From assembly GCF_948329515.1 (NCBI RefSeq), contig NZ_CAOJCN010000005.1, positions 124,001 to 188,000 on the forward strand: a stretch of DNA of 64,000 nucleotides, in the 5' to 3' direction. This document shows positions 57,929 through 64,000 of the stretch, piece after piece. Below the pieces are notes generated by a model. The model was not told where the DNA came from, made no database searches, and saw only the letters and a list, made by a program, of their open reading frames with translations. Every line of letters begins with the position of its first letter. Within the stretch, counting starts at the first letter, position 1. The position numbers were made by a program, and so were the translations under genes. The stretch comes from Cohnella rhizoplanae. GTDB taxonomy: Bacteria > Bacillota > Bacilli > Paenibacillales > Paenibacillaceae.

Positions 57929-58678
57929 TCAGTCGTCTACCTCGAACCATTGCTCCCCGCCCGGCAACGCGAATCTGTCGCCCGGCCTGAGCTCTCGCGC
58001 GGCGCCCGCGGCGAGCCGGGTGCCGTCCCGCAAGTATGTACCGTTGGAAGACCCGTGGTCGACCAGCGAAAAAACCCGGCGCGCCGAATCGTAGCTCACG
58101 GTGCAGTGCTTGCGGCTGATCTCGGCGTGCCCGTCGGGAAAGACGAGCTCGCACTGATGGCCGTCCCTGCCGATGGCCAGGGGCCTGTCCGCCAGCCGGT
58201 AGCTTGCGCCGGCGAACTCGCCCGACAAGCCTACCAAACGGGGCTCTTCGGCCCGCGCGGGCTCGGGCGTGCGGCGTTCCGCCGCATCCGGCGCGTCGCC
58301 GAGACTGCGGAGCGGCACCGTGTAACCGAGCGAAGCGTCGACATCTTCGTCGTCGACGTCCGACTCGCGGTCTTCGCGGTGGTCATCCCGGGACGGAGCG
58401 TTCGAAGTAAACAAGGCCTGGTCCGTATGCCTGGACTCGTCCTCCTTATTACTCTTACCCCGCGTCGTCATCTGCAGAAACGCCAGCACCGCGATGACGG
58501 ACACCGCGATGCCGATCGCCATGGCCGCCAGCAGCGGCAGCATGCCCTGCGAAGCCGCGTGCTCCGCGGCCGTCAAGGCCTCGGCCGGCGCGGCCTCCGC
58601 CGAAGGGACCGGCCAAACCGCGGCGGCGATGGCCAGGACGGCTGCCGGCAGAACGCGGAGGCCGGACCTTTTATTCAT
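57929..58678 (-). CDS. Membrane-anchored FHA-domain protein
   Basis: The 249-aa protein has a signal-like N-terminus (about 1-29), a single helix at about 45-69, a charged linker and a C-terminal FHA domain (about 150-245) with RPLAIGRDG, ISRKHC and DHGSSNGTY, so phosphothreonine-binding residues are intact. Topology would put the FHA domain in the cytoplasm. AGGAGGAG precedes the ATG. It probably reads Ser/Thr kinase signals, but no kinase is nearby. A perfect cre consensus lies in its leader. Confidence 0.8.
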   Translation of the reverse strand: MNKRSGLRVLPAAVLAIAAAVWPVPSAEAAPAEALTAAEHAASQGMLPLLAAMAIGIAVSVIAVLAFLQMTTRGKSNKEDESRHTDQALFTSNAPSRDDHREDRESDVDDEDVDASLGYTVPLRSLGDAPDAAERRTPEPARAEEPRLVGLSGEFAGASYRLADRPLAIGRDGHQCELVFPDGHAEISRKHCTVSYDSARRVFSLVDHGSSNGTYLRDGTRLAAGAARELRPGDRFALPGGEQWFEVDD

Positions 58679-58696
58679 GGCGGGCTCCTCCTACTC

Positions 58697-58711
58697 ATGT
58701 AAACGCTTACT
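58697..58711. promoter_or_regulatory. Perfect cre consensus in the FHA gene leader
   Basis: ATGTAAACGCTTACT matches every fixed position of WTGNAANCGNWNNCW. It lies 19 bp before the start codon and downstream of the -10, where CcpA binding would repress. Confidence 0.6.
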
Positions 58712-58756
58712 AATGCGTATGCGTCAGCTGATTATTTAATACCGCTTATGATCTCG

Positions 58757-58785
58757 ATTATAGCTCGATTCGGTTGTCCGTTCAA
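58757..58785 (-). promoter_or_regulatory. Sigma-A promoter of the FHA gene
   Basis: On the minus strand TTGAAC (58785-58780), 17 bp, TATAAT (58762-58757). Confidence 0.7.
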
Positions 58786-58812
58786 TCGTCCGACAGGCTG
58801 ATCGGCGGCCGC

Positions 58813-59385
58813 TCAGAGGCCGCCGATCAGCTCGCGGAGCTCGCCCGGGGAAGGCGCGCGGAACGCGACCTTCAGCCCCTGCGCGTCAGACTTCACGCTC
58901 TTGATGCGCACGACCTTCGGCAGCTGCGCGCCGAGCGGAATGACGACATCGTCGAACCGGTCCGCAGGCAGCGGCACGCCCCGGATCGAAGCCTTCTCGA
59001 CTACGGCCGTCAAGTTCGGTTCCTGCCACTCCAGACGATATACGAAACTCAAACCCACCGGGATTCGGTTTTTGATCTTTAAATTGACGTCGGCGGCAAG
59101 CCGGTTGTCCGCGAGCAAGCGGAATCCGGCTCCCGTGATCAGCACGTCCGGGCTGTACTGCGGATTATCCGCGATGGACGCCTTGGCCAGATTGTTCACG
59201 TCGGCCTCGGAGAGCACGAGCTCGGTCGACAGATTCTTGAACATCTGCAGCGCCCTGCTCTCGAGAGGCACCGGCTCGTAAGCCAGGTCAAGCGGCTGGG
59301 ACGGCTTGATCAGCTGATATAAAATGACGCTGCCCACGGCGGCGAGCACGACAAAAGCGATAAAGGCGAACAGCAGCTTTTTCAA
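58813..59385 (-). CDS. Membrane-anchored protein, possibly YpmS/DUF2140-like
   Basis: The 190-aa protein has one N-terminal helix (about 4-26) and an extracellular domain with ESRALQMFKNLSTELVLSEADVNNLAKASI and ADVNLKIKNRIPVGLSFVY. The layout resembles the YpmS (DUF2140) family of unknown function; this is a weak match from memory. ATG at 59385 follows GAGGAGGCATTTC. It is a single gene upstream of the FHA gene with no shared transcript needed. Confidence 0.6.
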   Translation of the reverse strand: MKKLLFAFIAFVVLAAVGSVILYQLIKPSQPLDLAYEPVPLESRALQMFKNLSTELVLSEADVNNLAKASIADNPQYSPDVLITGAGFRLLADNRLAADVNLKIKNRIPVGLSFVYRLEWQEPNLTAVVEKASIRGVPLPADRFDDVVIPLGAQLPKVVRIKSVKSDAQGLKVAFRAPSPGELRELIGGL

Positions 59386-59440
59386 ATGAAATGCCTCCTC
59401 TGGGCGGTTCTCGAACGAAGGCGCGGGGCCGCCGCGCGGA

Positions 59441-59469
59441 TTGACTTGCTTCCTGCTTAAGAGTATAAC
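59441..59469 (+). promoter_or_regulatory. Sigma-A promoter of the threonine deaminase gene
   Basis: TTGACT (59441-59446), 17 bp, TATAAC (59464-59469). The leader to the start codon is about 115 nt. Confidence 0.7.
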
Positions 59470-59540
59470 ATTAGTAATTCAAATGTCGGGCATGGTACTC
59501 TCGCCGCGCGGATCTGACGCCCTTGCCGCGTCTTAGCCAG

Positions 59541-59567
59541 CCGTCCCTATGGGGGCGGCTTCATTTA
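59541..59567 (+). promoter_or_regulatory. Leader hairpin before ilvA
   Basis: AGCCGTCCC pairs with GGGGGCGGCT (one G-T) around TAT, followed by TCATTTAT. It sits about 25 nt before the start codon. It could be an attenuator, but the T-run is poor. Confidence 0.35.
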
Positions 59568-59591
59568 TATTCTCAGGAAGGAAGTTGACCC

Positions 59592-60866
59592 ATGTCTGAC
59601 CTATTACCCCGTACCGCCCCGGCCTCCATCCGGATGGAGGACATCCTGTTCGCCGCGCATACGCTGCGGGGCGTCGTATCGCCGACGCCGCTGCAGTTCA
59701 ACAAGGCGCTCTCGGCCAAGCACGGCTGCCAGGTCCACCTGAAGCGCGAAGACCAGCAGGTCGTGCGCTCCTTCAAGATCCGCGGCGCCTACAATCTGAT
59801 CTCCGGCCTGCCCGCCGAGGAGCGCGCGCGCGGCGTGATCTGCGCGAGCGCGGGCAATCACGCGCAGGGCGTCGCCTATTCCTGCGCCGCGCTCGACATC
59901 CCGGGCATCATCTATATGCCCGCTACGACGCCTCGGCAGAAGATCGGGCAGGTCAAGCTGTTCGGCGGGGACAAGGTCGAAGTGCGCCTCATCGGCGACA
60001 CGTTCGACGATGCCTATGCGGAGGCCCAGCGGGCGACGCAGGAGACTGGCATGACCTTCGTGCATCCGTTTGACGACCCTCGGATCATCGCAGGCAACGG
60101 CACGGTGGGTAAAGAGATTATGGAAGCGTGCAAGGAACCGGTCGACGTCCTGCTCGTGACGATCGGCGGAGGCGGGCTCGCCGCGGGCGTCGCATCCTAC
60201 GTCAAAGCGGTCAGTCCCAAGACGCGCATCATCGGCGTCGAACCCGAGGGCGCCCCGTCGATGCTGGCCGCCCTGGAGCGCGGCGAGGTCGTCCCCCTGG
60301 AGGAGATCGACAAGTTCGTGGACGGCGCCGCGGTCAAGCGGGTCGGCGAGCTGACCTACGCGCTGTGCCGCGAGCTGCTCGACGAAGTCGTCGTCGTACC
60401 GGAAGGACGGGTGTGCACGACGATACTCGAGCTCTACAACGAGCATGCGATCGTGGCAGAGCCCGCCGGCGCGTTGACCGTGGCCGCGCTCCCGATGCTC
60501 GCCGGGCGGCTCGAGGGCCTGAACGTCGTATGCGTGGTCAGCGGCGGCAACAACGACATCGACCGGATGCAGGAGATCAAGGAGCGCTCGATGATCTATG
60601 AGGGGCTCAAGCACTATTTCATGGTCAACTTCCCTCAGCGCGCCGGCGCGCTCCGCGAATTTCTCGACGACGTGCTGGGGCCGGGCGACGATATCGTGCA
60701 GTTCGAATACACGAAAAAGCATAATAAAGAGAACGGTCCGGCCCTCGTCGGCATCGAGCTCAAGAGTCCCGACGACTACGGCCCGCTGGTCGATCGCATG
60801 AATCTCAAGGGGTTCCGGTACGTGGAGCTGAACAAGGACCCGCTGCTGTTCAATCTGCTAATCTGA
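59592..60866 (+). CDS. ilvA: Threonine ammonia-lyase (threonine deaminase)
   Basis: The 424-aa PLP enzyme has K62 in RSFKIRGAYN (Schiff base), SAGNHAQGVA, the phosphate-binding GGGGLAAG and SGGNNDIDR, followed by a single ACT-like regulatory domain (about 335-424). The length suits the short biosynthetic IlvA of Firmicutes, which converts threonine to 2-oxobutanoate for isoleucine synthesis with feedback through the ACT-like domain. AGGAAGGAAG lies 7 nt before the ATG. It is monocistronic or followed by the MFS gene from a separate promoter. Confidence 0.93.
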   Translation: MSDLLPRTAPASIRMEDILFAAHTLRGVVSPTPLQFNKALSAKHGCQVHLKREDQQVVRSFKIRGAYNLISGLPAEERARGVICASAGNHAQGVAYSCAALDIPGIIYMPATTPRQKIGQVKLFGGDKVEVRLIGDTFDDAYAEAQRATQETGMTFVHPFDDPRIIAGNGTVGKEIMEACKEPVDVLLVTIGGGGLAAGVASYVKAVSPKTRIIGVEPEGAPSMLAALERGEVVPLEEIDKFVDGAAVKRVGELTYALCRELLDEVVVVPEGRVCTTILELYNEHAIVAEPAGALTVAALPMLAGRLEGLNVVCVVSGGNNDIDRMQEIKERSMIYEGLKHYFMVNFPQRAGALREFLDDVLGPGDDIVQFEYTKKHNKENGPALVGIELKSPDDYGPLVDRMNLKGFRYVELNKDPLLFNLLI

Positions 60867-60885
60867 CCGCCGGCGCGCGCGGCTT

Positions 60886-60913
60886 TTGATCGCATGCAGA
60901 TTATGGCTATAAT
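60886..60913 (+). promoter_or_regulatory. Promoter of the MFS gene
   Basis: TTGATC (60886-60891), 16 bp, TATAAT (60908-60913), with TG one base before the -10 region. The TTG start is 60 bp downstream. Confidence 0.65.
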
Positions 60914-60972
60914 GGTGAAGTCATGCATCCCGCCCGCGCTCTAGGCGCAGAGGGCTTCAAAGGAGAATTCCG

Positions 60973-62166
60973 TTGAAGACTGCTTCGATCCGAACCATGT
61001 TCACGAAGGAAATGTCGCTGCTTGCCCTTATTCTATATTTGGTGGAATTCGTGCGCGGCGCCGCGCTCATCGGTTTTTTGCCGATCTACGGCAAGGAGAC
61101 GCTCGGGCTGGACCTCGACGTCATCGGCGCCGCCATCACCGCCCACTATTTGATCGACACGGCGCTCAAGCTGGGTATGGGCTATCTCGTCCATCGGTTT
61201 CCCGTGCGGCGCATCATTCATATCGGCTTGCTGGCCTCGCTGATCGGGATGGCGCTCATCGGCTGGGCGGACGTGCCCTGGATCTTCATCTCGGCGGCCG
61301 GGTTGTACGGACTGGGCATCTCCCCCATCTGGATCTACTGCCTGACGAAGGTCAAGGAAGAAGGCCGGGGCGCCCAGATGGGATTCCTGTACATGATCTG
61401 GCTCGTCGGGCTCGGCTCCGGCCCGGTCGTGCTGAATCTGGTGCTCGTCCACAGCGAGCGGGCGAGCTACTGGATCATGGTGCTCGTGTCGGCCGGTGCC
61501 TGGCTGCTGTCCTTTATGATCCCCAAGGAGGCGCGCGCCGAGGTGGCGGCCGTCCCGTTCCGCAAGCAGCTCGCGGTGCTCGGCACGCATCTGAAGGATA
61601 TGCGCTTCCTGCTGCCCGGCATGATCCTGCAGACCCTGGCGGCCGGCATGCTGCAACCCATCCTGCCGAGCTTCGTAAAAGATCATCTAGGCATGGCCCC
61701 ATGGCAGTACACGCTGCTCCTGCTGGCCGGCGGCGGCTTCACGGCCCTCGGGCTCATCCCGATGGGCAGGCTGTCCGACCGTCTCGGGAAAAAGTGGTTC
61801 CTGGTGGCGGGCTTCCTGCTGTTCGGCGTCGCCCTGTACGGCCTGACGCTCGGCCCCGCGCCGGCGCTGGCCTTTATAGGGGCCGTCACGCTGGGCCTCT
61901 CCTATGCGGCCGTGCTCCCGGCATGGAACGCGCTGCTGGCGGCGTACGTGCCGCCCGGGCAGAAGGGCCTCGGCTGGGGCGTGCTCTCCGCCGTCGAAGG
62001 CCTCGGCGGCCTGCTCGGCCCGATCATCGGCGGCTTCGCGGCCACGGGTTACGGAGAGCCGTCGGTCGTCCTGAGCACCGCGGTCATCTTCGCCGTGATC
62101 GGCGTCATCTATTTATTGTTCCCATTCCGCCTGTTCCGCGGGGAGTCGCCCGCGCAGCGCATGTGA
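60973..62166 (+). CDS. Major facilitator superfamily transporter
   Basis: The 397-aa protein has about twelve helices in two halves; the second half carries GRLSDRLGKK, the MFS loop motif. The start is TTG at 60973, seven bases after AAAGGAG. The substrate is unknown; single-component MFS proteins of this size are often drug or sugar exporters. A TVP38-family gene follows after 8 nt, so the two are co-transcribed. Confidence 0.9.
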   Translation: MKTASIRTMFTKEMSLLALILYLVEFVRGAALIGFLPIYGKETLGLDLDVIGAAITAHYLIDTALKLGMGYLVHRFPVRRIIHIGLLASLIGMALIGWADVPWIFISAAGLYGLGISPIWIYCLTKVKEEGRGAQMGFLYMIWLVGLGSGPVVLNLVLVHSERASYWIMVLVSAGAWLLSFMIPKEARAEVAAVPFRKQLAVLGTHLKDMRFLLPGMILQTLAAGMLQPILPSFVKDHLGMAPWQYTLLLLAGGGFTALGLIPMGRLSDRLGKKWFLVAGFLLFGVALYGLTLGPAPALAFIGAVTLGLSYAAVLPAWNALLAAYVPPGQKGLGWGVLSAVEGLGGLLGPIIGGFAATGYGEPSVVLSTAVIFAVIGVIYLLFPFRLFRGESPAQRM

Positions 62167-62174
62167 GGTAATCT

Positions 62175-62816
62175 ATGCATCAGCTATTGACCGACAAGAT
62201 CACCGCATTCGCAGCCACGCGCTGGCAAGAGTGGATGACATACTTAAAAGGCATGAGCCTGGAGGACATTCAGGCGCTGCTCGACCGCTACTCGGCTCTC
62301 GGGCCGCTGCCGGGCATTCTGCTCCCTCTGGCGGAGTCGCTGCTGCCTTTTCTGCCGCTCATCGTCATCGTAGTGGGCAATGCCTTGTCCTACGGACTAT
62401 GGCTGGGCTTCCTGTATTCTTGGATCGGCGCCTGCTGCGGCTCCGTGGTCGTATTCATGCTGGCCCGGCGCTTCGGCTCGCGCTACGGAGAGCGCATCCG
62501 CAAGCGCATGCCCCGCATGGAGCGTTTTTTTTCCTGGGTCGAGCGCAAAGGATTCACGCCGATTTTTATATTGTCCTGCCTGCCCTTCTCCCCGTCCGCC
62601 ATCGTCAACATCGCGTCGGGCATCTCCAAGATCCCCTTGCATACGTTCGTCATCGCGATCATCATGGGCAAGGCCGTCATGATCTTCACGCTCTGCTTTC
62701 TCGGCCACGATCTCAACGCGCTCGTCCATCAGCCCTGGCGCCTGCTCATCGCGGCAGCGATATTGGCCGCGCTGTGGTTCGCCGGCAAAAAGCTGGAAGG
62801 ACGGTACGTAGGTTAA
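62175..62816 (+). CDS. TVP38/TMEM64 family membrane protein
   Basis: The 213-aa protein has five to six helices and the VTT-domain signature: GLWLGFLYSWIGACCGSVVVF, then FILSCLPFSPSAIVNIASGIS. VTT-domain proteins are linked to lipid flipping or transport. It begins 8 nt after the MFS gene (AGGTAATCT before the ATG) and is probably translationally coupled. Specific role unknown. Confidence 0.85.
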   Translation: MHQLLTDKITAFAATRWQEWMTYLKGMSLEDIQALLDRYSALGPLPGILLPLAESLLPFLPLIVIVVGNALSYGLWLGFLYSWIGACCGSVVVFMLARRFGSRYGERIRKRMPRMERFFSWVERKGFTPIFILSCLPFSPSAIVNIASGISKIPLHTFVIAIIMGKAVMIFTLCFLGHDLNALVHQPWRLLIAAAILAALWFAGKKLEGRYVG

Positions 62817-62906
62817 GGCGCGCCTATTCGCTCCGAGGGCATAATGGCGCCGCGCGCGTGGCAACCTATCCGGGAGTCGACGTTAATACCGGAAGGAGGG
62901 ATCGCC

Positions 62907-63050
62907 ATGTCCGGCGAACAACCGTCAGGCGCTCAGATCAAGGCCAGCGAAGCGCAGTCCAAGGCCGACAGGACAGGCTCCGGCAAGGACGCGGCCAGCC
63001 GCCTCCAATCCGAATCCGACCAATCCGCGATGCGCAAGCACGGCAAGTAA
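62907..63050 (+). CDS. Small hydrophilic protein of unknown function
   Basis: A 47-aa frame starts at ATG 62907 after GGAAGGAGGGA. The product is rich in Ser, Lys, Ala and Gln (QIKASEAQSKADR) and lacks hydrophobic segments, in the style of small spore or stress proteins. The strong ribosome site and the next small gene 23 nt downstream support it. No family recognised. Confidence 0.55.
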   Translation: MSGEQPSGAQIKASEAQSKADRTGSGKDAASRLQSESDQSAMRKHGK

Positions 63051-63073
63051 TCATAGCGAGGCGGTGACCCGAG

Positions 63074-63355
63074 ATGGGCGAGAACAAGGAAATGATGCCG
63101 GTGTCAGGCGAGAAGGTCGAATCCGACGGCGTCTACCGGGACGAATGGGGACGCGAGCTGCAGCTCAGCATCGGTGACACGTATCCGTCGGACCCCGTCC
63201 TCGGCAGCACCGAGTGGGAATGGGTCGAGGCGGTGTACGACAACCATCACGACGGGGAGACCGACCCGCGCCTGATTCCCAAGGAAAAGGACGTCAACAA
63301 GCAGGATAAAATCGATCATCCGCGAAGACAGACGGGCTACGGCTCTACCAGTTGA
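63074..63355 (+). CDS. Small acidic protein of unknown function
   Basis: The 93-aa product is acidic and soluble with VYRDEWGRELQLSIGDTYPSDP and TEWEWVEAVYD. The SG.Y....G....L..G..FP arrangement recalls the YjzC-like small proteins of bacilli, but the match is weak. GAGGCGGTGA precedes the ATG. It follows the 47-aa gene and is closed by a terminator. Confidence 0.65.
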   Translation: MGENKEMMPVSGEKVESDGVYRDEWGRELQLSIGDTYPSDPVLGSTEWEWVEAVYDNHHDGETDPRLIPKEKDVNKQDKIDHPRRQTGYGSTS

Positions 63356-63360
63356 ATTCA

Positions 63361-63408
63361 AAAGCGGCGACCGCTCTCCCGAACGGGAAGCGATCGCCGC
63401 TTTTTGCA
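63361..63408 (+). terminator. Terminator after the small acidic protein gene
   Basis: AAAGCGGCGA(C)CGCT and AGCG(AT)CGCCGCTTT pair around CTCCCGAACGGGA, followed by TTGCAT. The T-run also reads well on the minus strand. Confidence 0.8.
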
Positions 63409-63472
63409 TAGAGTGCGCGGTTATCCGGCGCATGTCGATAGTTCAGGATTAAGAAAGCGGTACAAGGAACGA

Positions 63473-64000
63473 CTACAGGCCCAGCAGCCGCTCCGGATCC
63501 TCCGGCGCGCCGTCTCTGCGTTCCCGCAGATGCTCGATCAGCTTGTCGAGCCGCCGCAGACGCTCTTCGTAGGCATAGATCGCCGAGGCGACGACCAGCA
63601 GCCGGCTCTTGTCCGCCGCGACCGTAACCGGCGAGGCCGCGATGCCCGCCAGCAGGCCGGACGATTCGGGCGGCGGCGCCGAGGCGGCGGCACCCGGCTT
63701 CAGCAGGCCGTCCCATTTCCACATCAACTGCTCGTGGTAGCCGCAGAGCGCCTCGATCTGCCGGTCTACCTCCTGCCGCCACTTCTCGTCCGATGCCGCG
63801 GGGAAGTAATGCACGTCCACCGCTTCGATCAGCGTGACGCCCCGCTCGAGCGCGTTCAACATGCCTTTGTAGATCACCAGCAGGCGGGCCCGGTCCGCCC
63901 GCGACGCCTTGCGCACGACCCGCTCCTCGGCATAGAGGTCGTAGGCGTCCTCCAGCTGGCGCAGCTGTCCCTTGAGCGACGAGAGCTCCTGGTTGAACAC
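63473..64000 (-). CDS. Unknown helical protein (5' end at or beyond window edge)
   Basis: An open frame of 175 codons ends at TAG 63473 and reaches the right edge at a GTG (64000), which may not be the true start. The product is charged and helical: a probable coiled coil near 1-60 (LSSLKGQLRQLEDAYDLYAEER), WRQEVDRQIEALCGYHEQLMWKWD in the middle, a Pro/Ala linker and a C-terminal helix YAYEERLRRLDKLIEHLRERR. No family recognised. Confidence 0.65.
   Translation of the reverse strand: MFNQELSSLKGQLRQLEDAYDLYAEERVVRKASRADRARLLVIYKGMLNALERGVTLIEAVDVHYFPAASDEKWRQEVDRQIEALCGYHEQLMWKWDGLLKPGAAASAPPPESSGLLAGIAASPVTVAADKSRLLVVASAIYAYEERLRRLDKLIEHLRERRDGAPEDPERLLGL

Noticed and set aside
59476-59591. 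T-box riboswitch before ilvA
   Set aside because: The leader is only about 115 nt and lacks the AGGGTGGTACCGCG antiterminator element; only a simple hairpin is seen.

Overview
The window looks like chromosomal DNA of a GC-rich, endospore-forming Firmicute of the Paenibacillaceae (Paenibacillus/Cohnella type). This rests on a GerA/GerC/GerB germinant-receptor operon behind a sigma-G-like promoter, a YhcN/YlaJ spore lipoprotein, strong GGAGG ribosome sites with frequent TTG/GTG starts, several YesM/LplABC-type carbohydrate genes, and a Bacillus-style caa3 oxidase operon. I see no rRNA, tRNA, CRISPR array, phage or insertion sequence. The organism assignment is inference from gene content.

Layout. 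1-1371: 5'-terminal part of a secreted clan-A glycosidase, cut by the left edge. 1661-6912: a sugar-acid degradation operon (enolase-superfamily dehydratase, zinc dehydrogenase, FAH-fold hydrolase, SDR) with two head-to-head GntR/FCD regulators. 6990-7448: nine copies of a 51-bp repeat. 7510-21366: a polysaccharide-uptake locus, all on the minus strand, in the order YesM-like kinase, YesN-like regulator, two tandemly duplicated solute-binding lipoproteins, two permeases, a GH32-like enzyme and a large secreted barrel enzyme. 21487-25000: CE7 esterase, divergent AraC regulator and GH4 glycosidase, sharing CAATATT-type operator candidates. 25099-26217: CapA-like lipoprotein. 26430-30157: ger operon in the order A-C-B. 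30249-33595: an ECF41 sigma factor island (carboxymuconolactone-decarboxylase protein, TetR, SDR, ECF41) with three identically spaced TGTCACA-N16-CGTT promoters, one of which faces no gene. 33966-39050: phosphatase and a YtrA-controlled ABC exporter operon. 39288-43544: RluA-type pseudouridine synthase and an MHYT-PAS-GGDEF-EAL protein, separated by a third array of 50/51-bp repeats. 43626-47450: FAH/gamma-glutamyltransferase/amidase operon. 47674-50607: secreted unknown protein divergent from an OmpR/EnvZ-type two-component pair whose regulator seems to start at ATT. 50702-56310: DUF420 protein, CtaG and ctaCDEF cytochrome oxidase. 56740-64000: spore lipoprotein, FHA protein, threonine deaminase, MFS and TVP38 transporters and small hypothetical genes.

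Working together. The 1-25 kb half reads as plant-polysaccharide use: extracellular hydrolases release oligosaccharides, the YesMN system senses them, the binding-protein transporter imports them, intracellular GH32/GH4/CE7 enzymes trim them, and the dehydratase-dehydrogenase-hydrolase operon could take a sugar acid to small carbon units without phosphorylation. cre-like sites, one a perfect consensus match inside the sensor kinase gene, point to catabolite control. The remainder is general physiology: germination, respiration, signalling and an ECF41 stress regulon that may include a short non-coding transcript.
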